Shown here piece by piece: positions 8,092 to 16,163 of a DNA stretch of 41,234 nt. A program made the translations under genes and the position numbers. This DNA is from Bacteroidota bacterium (GTDB lineage Bacteria; Bacteroidota; Bacteroidia; Chitinophagales; Chitinophagaceae). The first letter of the stretch is position 1. Each line of letters opens with the position of its first letter. The notes below the pieces were generated by a model. The model was not told where the DNA came from. It saw only the letters and a program-made list of their open reading frames with translations, and ran no database searches. The stretch covers positions 1 through 41,234 of the forward strand of contig JAEZLJ010000092.1 of assembly GCA_023415275.1 (NCBI GenBank), written 5' to 3'.

Positions 8092-8640
8092 ATGAAAACA
8101 GCATTACTTATCATTGATATCCAAAATGATTACTTCCACGGTGGGGCCAATGAATTGGTAAATAGCGAAGAAGCCAGTAAACAGGCCAAACAGTTATTAG
8201 AAGTATTCCGTCAAAAAGCTTTACCTGTTATTCACATACAACATTTATCTGTAAGGCCTGGCTCCTCATTTTTTGTTCCAGGCACAAAGGGCGCAGCCAT
8301 CCATTCAAATGTGTTCCCATTGGAAAATGAAAAAGTTATCACCAAGCATTTTCCAAACAGCTTTAGAGAAACCGAACTGCTTTCCTATTTGCAGGAATTG
8401 GAGATTGGGCAACTAATAATAGCTGGCATGATGTCTCATATGTGCGTAGATGCCACTGCCCGGGCTGCAAAGGATTTGGGCTTTGATATAAAAATTGCGG
8501 CCGATGCCTGTGCCACTAAGGACCTCACTATTCAAGACCAACAGGTAAAGGCTATTGATGTGCATCATGCTTTTATGGCTGCGTTGAATTACTTCTATGC
8601 CGAAGTAAAGACCACGAATGAATTAATTGAACAACTATAA
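8092..8640 (+). CDS. Isochorismatase-family cysteine hydrolase
   Basis: This 182-residue single-domain protein has the family catalytic triad: Asp9 (LLIIDIQNDYF), Lys85 (ITKHFPNSF) and Cys118 (GMMSHMCVDATARAA). The family includes isochorismatases, nicotinamidases and N-carbamoyl hydrolases, and the substrate cannot be read from the sequence. It lies between hemF and hemB with gaps of 9 and 11 bases, so it is cotranscribed with heme genes although no heme step needs it. Neighbour genes offer no siderophore or NAD pathway to explain it. Confidence 0.88.
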   Translation: MKTALLIIDIQNDYFHGGANELVNSEEASKQAKQLLEVFRQKALPVIHIQHLSVRPGSSFFVPGTKGAAIHSNVFPLENEKVITKHFPNSFRETELLSYLQELEIGQLIIAGMMSHMCVDATARAAKDLGFDIKIAADACATKDLTIQDQQVKAIDVHHAFMAALNYFYAEVKTTNELIEQL

Positions 8641-8651
8641 ATACATTAATA

Positions 8652-9626
8652 ATGTACCAGCAAAGAAGAAACAGGATATTAAGAGCAACACCGGCCATAC
8701 GGAGTATGGTTGCTGAGACCATCCTTACACCCAATGATTTTATTGTTCCCCTGTTTATTGATGAAGGAGAGCAGGTGGAGACGGAGATCGCTTCCATGCC
8801 CAATTATTACAGGAGAAGCCTTGACCTGACCGTGAAAGAAGTAAAGGAACTCTGGAGCATGGGTATCAAAAGTGTTTTATTATTTATCAAGTGCAAGGAT
8901 GAATTGAAAGATAATACCGGCAAGGAAGCCTGGAATAAAGATGGCCTGATGCAACGCAGCATCAGGGAGATCAAGAATGCAGTGCCAGAAATGTATGTAA
9001 TGACTGATGTGGCGCTTGATCCCTATTCATCTTACGGTCATGATGGAATAGTGGAGAATGGAGAGATCGTTAATGATCCGACAGTGGAGGCCCTGGTAAA
9101 AATGAGCATCAGCCATGCAGAAGCAGGCGTGGATATGGTAGCACCGAGTGATATGATGGACGGAAGGATCTTTGCAATTCGGGAGGGATTGGAAAAAGCG
9201 GGCTTTACTAAAACAGGGATCATGGCCTACAGTGCCAAATACGCTTCCTGTTTTTATGGTCCATTCAGGGATGCTCTTGATAGTGCACCGGGTTTTGGAG
9301 ACAAGAAAACTTACCAGATGGATTTTGCCAACCGCATAGAAGCCGTAAAGGAAGCACAAATGGATGTGGAAGAAGGAGCTGATATTGTTATGGTAAAACC
9401 CGGTTTACCTTACCTGGACATAGTTCGAGAAGTGAAGAACGCAGTGGATGTACCCGTGAGTGTTTACAATATCAGTGGTGAATATGCTATGATCAAGGCA
9501 GCAGCCAAAATGGGCTGGCTGAATGAAGAAAAAGCAATTATAGAAACATTAACTTCTATAAAGAGAGCAGGTGCTGATTTGATTGCCACCTATTTTGCAA
9601 AAGACGCAGCCAGGTTATTGGGTTAG
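8652..9626 (+). CDS. hemB: Delta-aminolevulinic acid dehydratase (porphobilinogen synthase)
   Basis: This 324-residue enzyme condenses two 5-aminolevulinates to porphobilinogen. The Schiff-base lysines are Lys196 (MAYSAKYASCFYGPF) and Lys249 (VMVKPGLPYLDIV). The metal segment reads DVALDPYSSYGHDG from residue 119 and lacks the three cysteines of zinc enzymes. It looks instead like the Asp-type, magnesium-linked class seen in Pseudomonas; that metal preference is inferred from the motif. It lies 11 bases after the hydrolase gene and precedes hemL. Confidence 0.97.
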   Translation: MYQQRRNRILRATPAIRSMVAETILTPNDFIVPLFIDEGEQVETEIASMPNYYRRSLDLTVKEVKELWSMGIKSVLLFIKCKDELKDNTGKEAWNKDGLMQRSIREIKNAVPEMYVMTDVALDPYSSYGHDGIVENGEIVNDPTVEALVKMSISHAEAGVDMVAPSDMMDGRIFAIREGLEKAGFTKTGIMAYSAKYASCFYGPFRDALDSAPGFGDKKTYQMDFANRIEAVKEAQMDVEEGADIVMVKPGLPYLDIVREVKNAVDVPVSVYNISGEYAMIKAAAKMGWLNEEKAIIETLTSIKRAGADLIATYFAKDAARLLG

Positions 9627-9665
9627 TTTTGCTGCTGGTTTTATTGCCAAATTCAATAAGTGAAT

Positions 9666-10955
9666 ATGAATATTAATAGAAGCACAGAATTATTCAACAG
9701 AGCACAGGCCAGTATCCCGGGAGGTGTCAATTCTCCAGTGAGAGCATTTAAAAGCGTTGGCGGCACCCCTATTTTTTTGAAAAGGGCTAAAGGCGCTTAT
9801 TTGTATGATGCCGATGGCAACCAATATATTGATTACATCAATAGCTGGGGGCCTATGATCCTTGGTCATGCTTTTGAACCTGTAGTGGAAGCCATTCAAA
9901 AAAAAGCTGCTGATTCTACTTCCTTTGGTGCACCTACAGAGCTCGAAATAGAGATGGCTGAGTTGATCAAAAGCATGGTACCCAATGTTGACCTCATTCG
10001 CATGGTAAGCAGTGGAACTGAAGCGTGCATGAGCGCCATCAGGCTGGCAAGAGGATTTACAGGAAGAAACAAAATATTGAAGTTCGAAGGCTGTTATCAT
10101 GGTCATGCGGATAGCTTTTTAGTGAAAGCAGGTAGCGGTGTGGCCACGTTCAACATTCAAACTGTTCCAGGTGTTACCGCAGGTGTGGCCAATGATACCC
10201 TCACTGCTCCCTATAATGATCTGGAAGCTGTAAAACAACAGGTGCATCAACATAAGGGAGAAATAGCTGCCATCATTGTAGAGCCGGTGGCAGGTAATAT
10301 GGGATGCATTTTGCCACAACCAGGTTTCCTGGAAGGTCTGCGTGCTCTCTGCACACAGGATGGTATCGTTTTCATTTTTGATGAAGTGATGACAGGTTTC
10401 AGGCTTGCCAGAGGCGGAGCACAAGAAAGACTGGGTATAGATGCTGACCTGGTTACCTATGGTAAAGTGATAGGTGCAGGAATGCCCGTAGGTGCCTTTG
10501 GAGGAAAACAGGAAATTATGAATCATATTGCCCCACTTGGCAATGTGTACCAGGCTGGCACCTTAAGCGGGAATCCATTGGCTATGATAGCAGGATATAC
10601 TCTCTTAACGCATTTGAACAACAATCCCTCTATCTATAAAGAACTGGAAGAGAAAGGCCAATATTTAAAAGAAGGCCTTGAAAAGGTTTTGAACACCTCA
10701 GGGTACCCCTATGTCGTCAATCACCTGGGAAGCATGATATCCATTCATTTCAGCGATAAACCGGTTATTGATTTTGCCACGGCATTGGCTGCTACCAACA
10801 GCAGGTTCAATAAGCTGTTCCATTTGATGCTGAACCGGGGTATCTACCTGCCCCCATCTGCTTTTGAATCCTGGTTCCTTTCCAATGCTTTGAATTATGA
10901 AGACCTGGATAAAACTATCGATACACTACAAGAATGCTTAAGTGCAGGTTTATAA
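9666..10955 (+). CDS. hemL: Glutamate-1-semialdehyde 2,1-aminomutase
   Basis: This PLP enzyme converts glutamate-1-semialdehyde, the HemA product, into 5-aminolevulinate. It is 429 residues from the ATG at 9666; an in-frame GTG at 9660 would add two residues. I prefer the ATG because the protein then begins MNINRSTELFNRAQ. SSGTEACMSAIRLARG is the cofactor-phosphate region, DEVMTGFR (about 239-246) holds the PLP-pyridine Asp, and TYGKVIGAGMPVGAFGG the Schiff-base Lys (267). It is the last gene of the heme operon and is followed by a strong hairpin. Confidence 0.97.
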   Translation: MNINRSTELFNRAQASIPGGVNSPVRAFKSVGGTPIFLKRAKGAYLYDADGNQYIDYINSWGPMILGHAFEPVVEAIQKKAADSTSFGAPTELEIEMAELIKSMVPNVDLIRMVSSGTEACMSAIRLARGFTGRNKILKFEGCYHGHADSFLVKAGSGVATFNIQTVPGVTAGVANDTLTAPYNDLEAVKQQVHQHKGEIAAIIVEPVAGNMGCILPQPGFLEGLRALCTQDGIVFIFDEVMTGFRLARGGAQERLGIDADLVTYGKVIGAGMPVGAFGGKQEIMNHIAPLGNVYQAGTLSGNPLAMIAGYTLLTHLNNNPSIYKELEEKGQYLKEGLEKVLNTSGYPYVVNHLGSMISIHFSDKPVIDFATALAATNSRFNKLFHLMLNRGIYLPPSAFESWFLSNALNYEDLDKTIDTLQECLSAGL

Positions 10956-10963
10956 TTACCTAG

Positions 10964-10992
10964 AATAAAGCCGGTCAATTACCGGCTTTATT
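10964..10992. terminator. Bidirectional terminator between hemL and the TPR gene
   Basis: A perfect 12-bp inverted repeat (10964-10975 and 10981-10992) encloses a 5-base loop. The stem has a GCCGGT core and an AATAAA/TTTATT base, so it can act on both convergent transcripts. Confidence 0.8.
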
Positions 10993-11000
10993 CATATTGC

Positions 11001-12167
11001 TTATTTTTTATTACAGCCACACTCCCACCTGTAAGTATCAGAGAAATTTACTGTGATCTGCGAAACTGTAGTGCCTACCTGGAACATAGAGGGCTTTTTT
11101 GCAATACTGGCAAAGTAGCCAGATAACCATTTTATGGTGCCTGTTTTGGCATCATAACTATACCTACCCGTTTCACCATTATCCAACCAGCGATAAGTAC
11201 CATCAGGCTTTAATGCAAAATAACCTTTTGGTGGAAAGCTATAAGCAGGACTTGTATTAGGACCATTCCACCTGGTTTCTGTACAATTATAATTGCCAAA
11301 GATCAACGCACCACCATAGACAGGTTTTGATGCCGGTGAGGTTTTGACCACCTTAGCAGCCTGCTTTTTTTGAAATGTCTCCTGCGCCAACTTTACCTCT
11401 TTATTATAAAGAGCCTTTAATTGGGCATCACCTTTAAAGGCTTTATCCAGGTAAGGAGCAGCCTCTTTTTGTTTGCCTTGAGCTGCAATTGAAACCCCGA
11501 GTAAATAATTTGCGTACACATCGGTCGGGTCTTTAGAAACAGCATAAGTGAAACGCGTAGCAGCCGAGGCATATTCCCCATTTTCATAGTATTCATAACC
11601 ATACAATACATCAAGCCCCGGAGCGTTCATGGAAGTTTTCGCTCCTCCTGTGGACCTAGAGTATTTCAAATCTTCAATATATGCTGTCAATCCCATTGTA
11701 TTAGCAGCATTGGTTTTTTCAACCGGCTTTATTGATTTTGAATTGGAAGTATTATTAATGCCAGGATTATCACTATTTCTTGTGGAAGATGGTTCCTTAG
11801 CATAGGTATTTTTTAAACCTGGGTTAAGTGTAAATGCCTTCTCCAGGTATTTCTGGCCTTCCTGTGTTTTATACTTGTCATTTTGCCTGATAAGGGCAAT
11901 AGCCAACTGGTAATTAAAATATGGATTCTCAGGCTCTTTATTGACCACCTGTTTAAAGTACATAGCAGCCATATCGTAATTCTTTGCCTCGAAATAGCCC
12001 TGCCCATATAAGAAATCAGAACCTGCAGACATAAAAGCAGTTTCCTTTCCTCCTGTGGCTTGCGATTGCTTCAAACGTGTGATATATGATTCAAGATCGT
12101 CCTGCGCAGAGAGATGCAAAAAAGATAGTAGTAAACATAAGCAGGTAGCAGCTATTTTAATTCGCAT
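11001..12167 (-). CDS. Secreted protein with two tandem TPR-like modules and a C-terminal beta domain
   Basis: This 388-residue protein starts with a signal peptide (MRIKIAATCLCLLLSFLHLSAQ). Two similar modules of about 100 residues follow, at about 24-126 and 157-262. Each begins YIxxLKxSxxTGG, runs through a YFE/YYENGxY TPR helix pair, and ends with a YLxKAF and Y-K-E helix. A Ser/Asn-rich linker separates them. The last 105 residues (from GGALIFGNYNC) look like a small beta domain with GYFALKPDGTYRW and end in CGC. I do not recognise a named family beyond TPR. The protein probably acts in the periplasm or outside. Its promoter box lies upstream at 12184-12191. Confidence 0.7.
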   Translation of the reverse strand: MRIKIAATCLCLLLSFLHLSAQDDLESYITRLKQSQATGGKETAFMSAGSDFLYGQGYFEAKNYDMAAMYFKQVVNKEPENPYFNYQLAIALIRQNDKYKTQEGQKYLEKAFTLNPGLKNTYAKEPSSTRNSDNPGINNTSNSKSIKPVEKTNAANTMGLTAYIEDLKYSRSTGGAKTSMNAPGLDVLYGYEYYENGEYASAATRFTYAVSKDPTDVYANYLLGVSIAAQGKQKEAAPYLDKAFKGDAQLKALYNKEVKLAQETFQKKQAAKVVKTSPASKPVYGGALIFGNYNCTETRWNGPNTSPAYSFPPKGYFALKPDGTYRWLDNGETGRYSYDAKTGTIKWLSGYFASIAKKPSMFQVGTTVSQITVNFSDTYRWECGCNKK

Positions 12168-12183
12168 AGGTTTTGGTTATGGC

Positions 12184-12191
12184 CAAATATA
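12184..12191 (-). promoter_or_regulatory. Candidate -7 box for the TPR gene
   Basis: Minus-strand TATATTTG matches TAnnTTTG and ends 16 bases before the ATG at 12167. It lies in the 53-base gap behind the membrane-protein gene, so the TPR gene can be transcribed separately. Confidence 0.45.
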
Positions 12192-12220
12192 TAGAAATAT
12201 TATTCTATCCAGCCATTCCC

Positions 12221-12850
12221 TTAATGAAGGAAAAAGGAAAGTATGCCTACAAGGATCAGTACAGTACCACTGATCCTTTTTTCATTATGTTCAATGAATT
12301 GCGCACTTAGAAGATTGATGCCTTTATAACCAAGATTCACTAACAAAAGAATGCCCGAAATACTCACTATGGCATATATCACCGATAAGAGGATCACCAG
12401 TCTCATTCCATAGGCCCCTGCTGATAGAAACAGGCTCTCTACTTCGAGACAGGGAGAAAGAAACATCATGAATATGAATATCATGATCCATTTTCTCTTG
12501 CTGCGCTTGAACTGCGCTATGTCTTTTTGAGAGCTGTGATGGTGATGCGGAAGATTCACGGTATAATACACCAGTCCAAATACTATCAGCACAACGGAAG
12601 AAACCACGTAAATGATGCTACCATATTCTTCCTGCAATTCCTTTCCAATAGTCCCCAGCACGAGGCCTAATGCAACAGTTCCAAGTACATGGGCAAGGGC
12701 TGCTAAAAATGTAATGGAGGTAATATCTTTTTGTTTCCATTTCTCGGCCTTGGCCACGGCCACCAGGGGCAGCCAATGATTAGGGATCAACGCATGAACC
12801 ATGGCTAATAAAACAGTGCCGCCAATAACAGTGAAAATAGGTGTATGCAA
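12221..12850 (-). CDS. Polytopic membrane protein, possible metal permease (NicO/UreH-like)
   Basis: This 209-residue protein has about six hydrophobic segments. It shows an N-terminal HALIPNHWLPLVAVAKA motif, a His-rich loop (LPHHHHSSQ, about 99-107) and FLSPCLEVESLF in a later helix. This arrangement resembles nickel/cobalt efflux and UreH-like membrane proteins, but I cannot assign a family firmly. No in-frame ATG lies near the N-terminus. The best start is a TTG at 12850, which places the HALIPNHW motif at residue 19. The stop of the AraC gene lies 25 bases upstream on the same strand, so the two are likely cotranscribed. Confidence 0.6.
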   Translation of the reverse strand: MHTPIFTVIGGTVLLAMVHALIPNHWLPLVAVAKAEKWKQKDITSITFLAALAHVLGTVALGLVLGTIGKELQEEYGSIIYVVSSVVLIVFGLVYYTVNLPHHHHSSQKDIAQFKRSKRKWIMIFIFMMFLSPCLEVESLFLSAGAYGMRLVILLSVIYAIVSISGILLLVNLGYKGINLLSAQFIEHNEKRISGTVLILVGILSFFLH

Positions 12851-12875
12851 TTGATGTATTAAAAGGTGAAGGTAA

Positions 12876-13808
12876 TCAGCGCAGGAGTAATTCGCAGGGC
12901 TTTAACCCTGTATGTTTTTTAAAGGCTGTTGAAAAATGTGAAATGGAGGAGTATCCCAAAAGCACTGAAACATCAGTTACTGTTAAGCCTTTTTCATATA
13001 AGAGATATTTAGCATGCTCCATCCGCTGGCTCTGGTAGAAATCAAAAATGGTGGTTCCAAACATTTCTTTAAAGCCCTTCTTCAGGTAGCACTCATTCAT
13101 GGCTACCTTCCGGCTCAACTCCTTGATAGTTACCGGTTCGCCTATTGACTGGATCAATACTTCCCTTGCCTTCAGGATTTTTTCCCTGTCAGCTTCATTA
13201 GCCAGGAATTTACAATTGATCACATCTATTTCCTTTTCATCCATGCAGTCAAGGCTATACAACAATAGCATTTGAGTTTGAGCATTTACATAGATGTTCT
13301 CAAGACTGTCGGAATAAGTATGATTTAAAAGCCCTTCCAATACCATCCTGGTACGCCCACAAAGGGACAACGCCTTACTAAATGAAGATTGATGCTTGAA
13401 TGAAAGGATATCCTCGCTTAAAGTGTTGGTTTCTATCCTGGATTTAACAAACTGCTCCAATAGTGTGGAAGAAAATACAAAGCTGACCAGGTCCACACTT
13501 TCCATTTTCTCTTCACAATAATAACTTACCTGGGCTTTACACTGGCTGCATTCAGATCCATTTTTTCTGCAATACATATTGCCGGTTAAACAGAACTTTA
13601 GCTCCAGGTGGTTATTCTCAGGCTTAGAAGCCTCGTAATGATAGTTTAAAATACCAATGTCTTCCGCTAACCAGTTTACAGGCCGGGAATACCGCTTGAT
13701 GGAATAATGAACGGAGCCCGGAATTTGACGGCCTGACTCAAACACAAGGTCTGTTTTCAACCCCAGGTAGTCTGGCAATAAGTTTCCGGATGTGATCTGG
13801 TAATGCAT
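12876..13808 (-). CDS. AraC family regulator with an N-terminal cysteine cluster
   Basis: This 310-residue protein has a C-terminal AraC/XylS DNA-binding domain (about 215-310). The first helix-turn-helix is around ITIKELSRKVAMNECYLKKGFKEMFG-like sequence, and the second contains VTDVSVLLGYSSISHFSTAF. The N-terminal domain carries Cys73, Cys80, Cys87, Cys90 and Cys98 within 26 residues (pattern C-x6-C-x6-C-x2-C-x7-C), a possible metal or redox sensor. It precedes the membrane-protein gene by 25 bases and probably controls it. The start at 13808 is an ATG preceded by a promoter box. Confidence 0.87.
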   Translation of the reverse strand: MHYQITSGNLLPDYLGLKTDLVFESGRQIPGSVHYSIKRYSRPVNWLAEDIGILNYHYEASKPENNHLELKFCLTGNMYCRKNGSECSQCKAQVSYYCEEKMESVDLVSFVFSSTLLEQFVKSRIETNTLSEDILSFKHQSSFSKALSLCGRTRMVLEGLLNHTYSDSLENIYVNAQTQMLLLYSLDCMDEKEIDVINCKFLANEADREKILKAREVLIQSIGEPVTIKELSRKVAMNECYLKKGFKEMFGTTIFDFYQSQRMEHAKYLLYEKGLTVTDVSVLLGYSSISHFSTAFKKHTGLKPCELLLR

Positions 13809-13816
13809 GAAGGAGA

Positions 13817-13824
13817 CAAAATTA
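13817..13824 (-). promoter_or_regulatory. Candidate -7 box for the AraC gene
   Basis: Minus-strand TAATTTTG fits TAnnTTTG. It ends 8 bases before the ATG at 13808, and a TTG lies 18 bases upstream as a possible -33 element. Confidence 0.5.
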
Positions 13825-13910
13825 CCTTATAATCATTGTAAACAACGAGTTACAGTTTCAGACTTTGGTCATATTTACAGGTGATTAACATCTGTTTTCA
13901 ATATGCCGGT

Positions 13911-13943
13911 TTTGGTTTATAGAGCGATAGTTTCATACTTTCG
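13911..13943 (+). promoter_or_regulatory. Candidate promoter for the lpxC-fabZ operon
   Basis: TTTG (13911-13914), 21 bases, then TACTTTCG (13936-13943), one mismatch from TAnnTTTG. The -7 box ends 4 bases before the ATG at 13948. A transcript from here could not encode the longer N-terminus that begins at 13903, so the box helps to choose the start. Confidence 0.5.
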
Positions 13944-13947
13944 CCAA

Positions 13948-15369
13948 ATGCAGTCGTCCAATATTTATTCAGATTTCCAACACACACTAGCCTCGGAAGC
14001 CAGGATAAGTGGGGTAGGAATTCATACCGGTCAAATGGTAGAAATGACCCTGAAGCCTTCAGAACCAAATACAGGTATCGTATTTAAAAGAGTCGATCTT
14101 CCAAATAGCCCTACTGTTAAGGCAGATGTTGACAATGTGGTGGATACAACAAGGAGCACTATTATTGAAGCCAATGGAGCAAGGGTTGGAACTATTGAGC
14201 ACCTGATGGCAGCCCTGGCAGGCAATATGGTGGACAATGCCCTGATAGAGATCAATGGCAGCGAAATTCCTATCCTGGACGGCAGCGCCCAGCCATTTGT
14301 GCAAGCCATCAAACAAGCTGGCGTGCAGCAACAGGACGCCCCTAAAGTCTATTATAGCCTTCAGCATAATATCAGCTTTTCAGACGACAAAAAGAAGGTG
14401 GAAATGGTGGCTTTGCCTTATAATGAGTTTCGCATCAACACATTAATTGATTTTAATTCCCCCGTCCTGGGCACTCAACATGCTTCATTAAAGAACATGT
14501 CTGAGTTTGATGATCATATAGCTCCCTGTCGCACCTTTTGCTTTTTCCATGAGCTAGAATACCTTCTGGATAATAATCTTATCAAAGGGGGAGATATCAA
14601 TAATGCCATTGTGGTAGTGGATAAGCCGGTTAGTGAGGAAGATGTAAAGAGGATCGCCAAAGTTTTTAAAAAAGATAATGTAAAGGTGAGCGAAGGTGGA
14701 TTATTGAATAACCTTGACCTGCGCTTTCCTAATGAACCTGCAAGGCACAAATTGCTTGACGTCATCGGTGACCTGGCTTTGGTAGGATTTCCTTTTAAGG
14801 CCCATATCATTGCCAACCGCCCGGGCCACTCCAGCAACATTGAGTTTGCCCGCAAGATCAAAGAGCATATAAAAAAATACAAACACCGCCAGCACTTTCC
14901 CCAGTATGATCCATCAAAGCCACCCCTGTACGATGTTCATGCTATAGAAAAGAAATTACCCCACCGGTACCCATTTCTGTTGATCGATAAGGTCATTGAA
15001 CTCAATGAAAAGTACGTGGTAGCAGTAAAAAATGTTACTTATAATGAGCCTTACTTCCAGGGACATTTCCCCGGCAACTGTGTAATGCCTGGAGTGTTAC
15101 AGGTGGAAGCATTGGCCCAGACGGGAGGAATACTTACTATTCCTGACGACCCGGATAATGATTATGATACTTACTTTTTAAAAATAGATAGCTGTAAGTT
15201 CAAGCAAAAAGTGGTTCCCGGAGATACCTTACTTCTAAAAATGGAATTATTGAACCCTGTGCGCCGCGGTATTTGTGAAATGAAAGGAACTATTTTTGTT
15301 GGCGATAAAATCGCAGCAGAAGCAGAAATGGTTGCTCAAATAGTAAAGAAACCTAAAGTAAGAGTATGA
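13948..15369 (+). CDS. lpxC-fabZ: Bifunctional LpxC deacetylase / FabZ dehydratase
   Basis: This is a fusion of UDP-3-O-acyl-N-acetylglucosamine deacetylase (about residues 10-320) with 3-hydroxyacyl-ACP dehydratase (about 325-473). It is 473 residues from the ATG at 13948. The LpxC zinc site is His85 (TIEHLMAA), His267 and Asp271 (RHKLLD), with catalytic His294 (RPGHSSN). The FabZ half has KLPHRYPFLLID and HFPGNCVMPGVLQVEALAQ with His373 and Glu387. The fusion is characteristic of Bacteroidota. It performs the committed step of lipid A synthesis and supplies acyl chains. An ATG at 13903 in frame would add 15 residues of unlikely sequence. The end overlaps lpxA by 4 bases (ATGA). Confidence 0.96.
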   Translation: MQSSNIYSDFQHTLASEARISGVGIHTGQMVEMTLKPSEPNTGIVFKRVDLPNSPTVKADVDNVVDTTRSTIIEANGARVGTIEHLMAALAGNMVDNALIEINGSEIPILDGSAQPFVQAIKQAGVQQQDAPKVYYSLQHNISFSDDKKKVEMVALPYNEFRINTLIDFNSPVLGTQHASLKNMSEFDDHIAPCRTFCFFHELEYLLDNNLIKGGDINNAIVVVDKPVSEEDVKRIAKVFKKDNVKVSEGGLLNNLDLRFPNEPARHKLLDVIGDLALVGFPFKAHIIANRPGHSSNIEFARKIKEHIKKYKHRQHFPQYDPSKPPLYDVHAIEKKLPHRYPFLLIDKVIELNEKYVVAVKNVTYNEPYFQGHFPGNCVMPGVLQVEALAQTGGILTIPDDPDNDYDTYFLKIDSCKFKQKVVPGDTLLLKMELLNPVRRGICEMKGTIFVGDKIAAEAEMVAQIVKKPKVRV

Positions 15370-16163
15370 TTTCTACCCTTGCCTCTATCCATCCAAATGC
15401 AAAACTGGGCAACAATGTTATAGTAGATCCATTTGCGGTGATACACGACCAGGTGACAATTGGCGATGGCACGCATATCATGTCTCATGCGGTGATCATG
15501 CAGCATAGTATAATTGGAAAGAATTGTCGCATTTTTCCGGGGGCTGTAATCGGCGGCATTCCACAGGACCTGAAATTCAAGGGGGAAGAAACAACCGCGG
15601 AAATAGGAGACAATACCACCATAAGAGAATGCGTCACTGTGAACAGGGGTACTAAAGATAAATGGAAGACCACGGTGGGTAGTAATTGCCTGTTGATGGC
15701 GTATGCCCACGTAGCCCATGATTGTATGGTGGGAGACCATGTCATCCTGGCCAATTCTGTGCAGCTGGCTGGCCATGTCGAAATAGGAGAATACGCAATC
15801 ATTGGGGGATTGGCAGGTGCTCACCAATTTACACGCATTGGAGCTCATACCTATGTAGCAGGCCATACCGTTATCCGCAAAGACGTACCACCCTATGTAA
15901 AGGCCGCCAGGGAGCCTATGAGCTATATGGGTCTAAACATAGTAGGATTACAAAGGCGGGGATTTGCCCAGGAAAAAATCGATACCATTTCACAGCTCTA
16001 TCATTTGCTTTTTGTAGGAAATCATAGCACTTCCATAGCCCTCGACCTGATAGAAAAAAACATTCCTGATAATGAAACTAAAGCTGATATTATGAAGTTT
16101 ATCAGGGAATCAAAGATTGGAATTATCAAGCGCTACTCCAAAAATGGCGTAGATGAAGATTAA
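15366..16163 (+). CDS. lpxA: Acyl-ACP--UDP-N-acetylglucosamine O-acyltransferase
   Basis: This 265-residue left-handed beta-helix enzyme transfers the 3-hydroxyacyl chain to UDP-GlcNAc, the first step of lipid A synthesis. Hexapeptide repeats run from residue 8 to about 190 (for example NAKLGNNVIVDPFAVI). AYAHVAHDCMVGDHVILAN contains the catalytic His118. IGGIPQDLKF is a family signature. The ATG overlaps the stop of lpxC-fabZ by 4 bases, and the 3' end overlaps the ABC ATPase gene by 11 bases, so the three are one translationally coupled unit. Confidence 0.97.
   Translation: MISTLASIHPNAKLGNNVIVDPFAVIHDQVTIGDGTHIMSHAVIMQHSIIGKNCRIFPGAVIGGIPQDLKFKGEETTAEIGDNTTIRECVTVNRGTKDKWKTTVGSNCLLMAYAHVAHDCMVGDHVILANSVQLAGHVEIGEYAIIGGLAGAHQFTRIGAHTYVAGHTVIRKDVPPYVKAAREPMSYMGLNIVGLQRRGFAQEKIDTISQLYHLLFVGNHSTSIALDLIEKNIPDNETKADIMKFIRESKIGIIKRYSKNGVDED

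Noticed and set aside
12251..12282. Terminator-like hairpin AAGGATCAGT/ACTGATCCTT with T tract
   Set aside because: It lies within the membrane-protein coding sequence on the opposite strand, and no plus-strand gene ends there. On the minus strand no U tract follows.
13903..13947. 15 extra N-terminal residues for LpxC-FabZ from an ATG at 13903
   Set aside because: The promoter-like box at 13911-13943 lies within them, and the sequence does not resemble LpxC N-termini.
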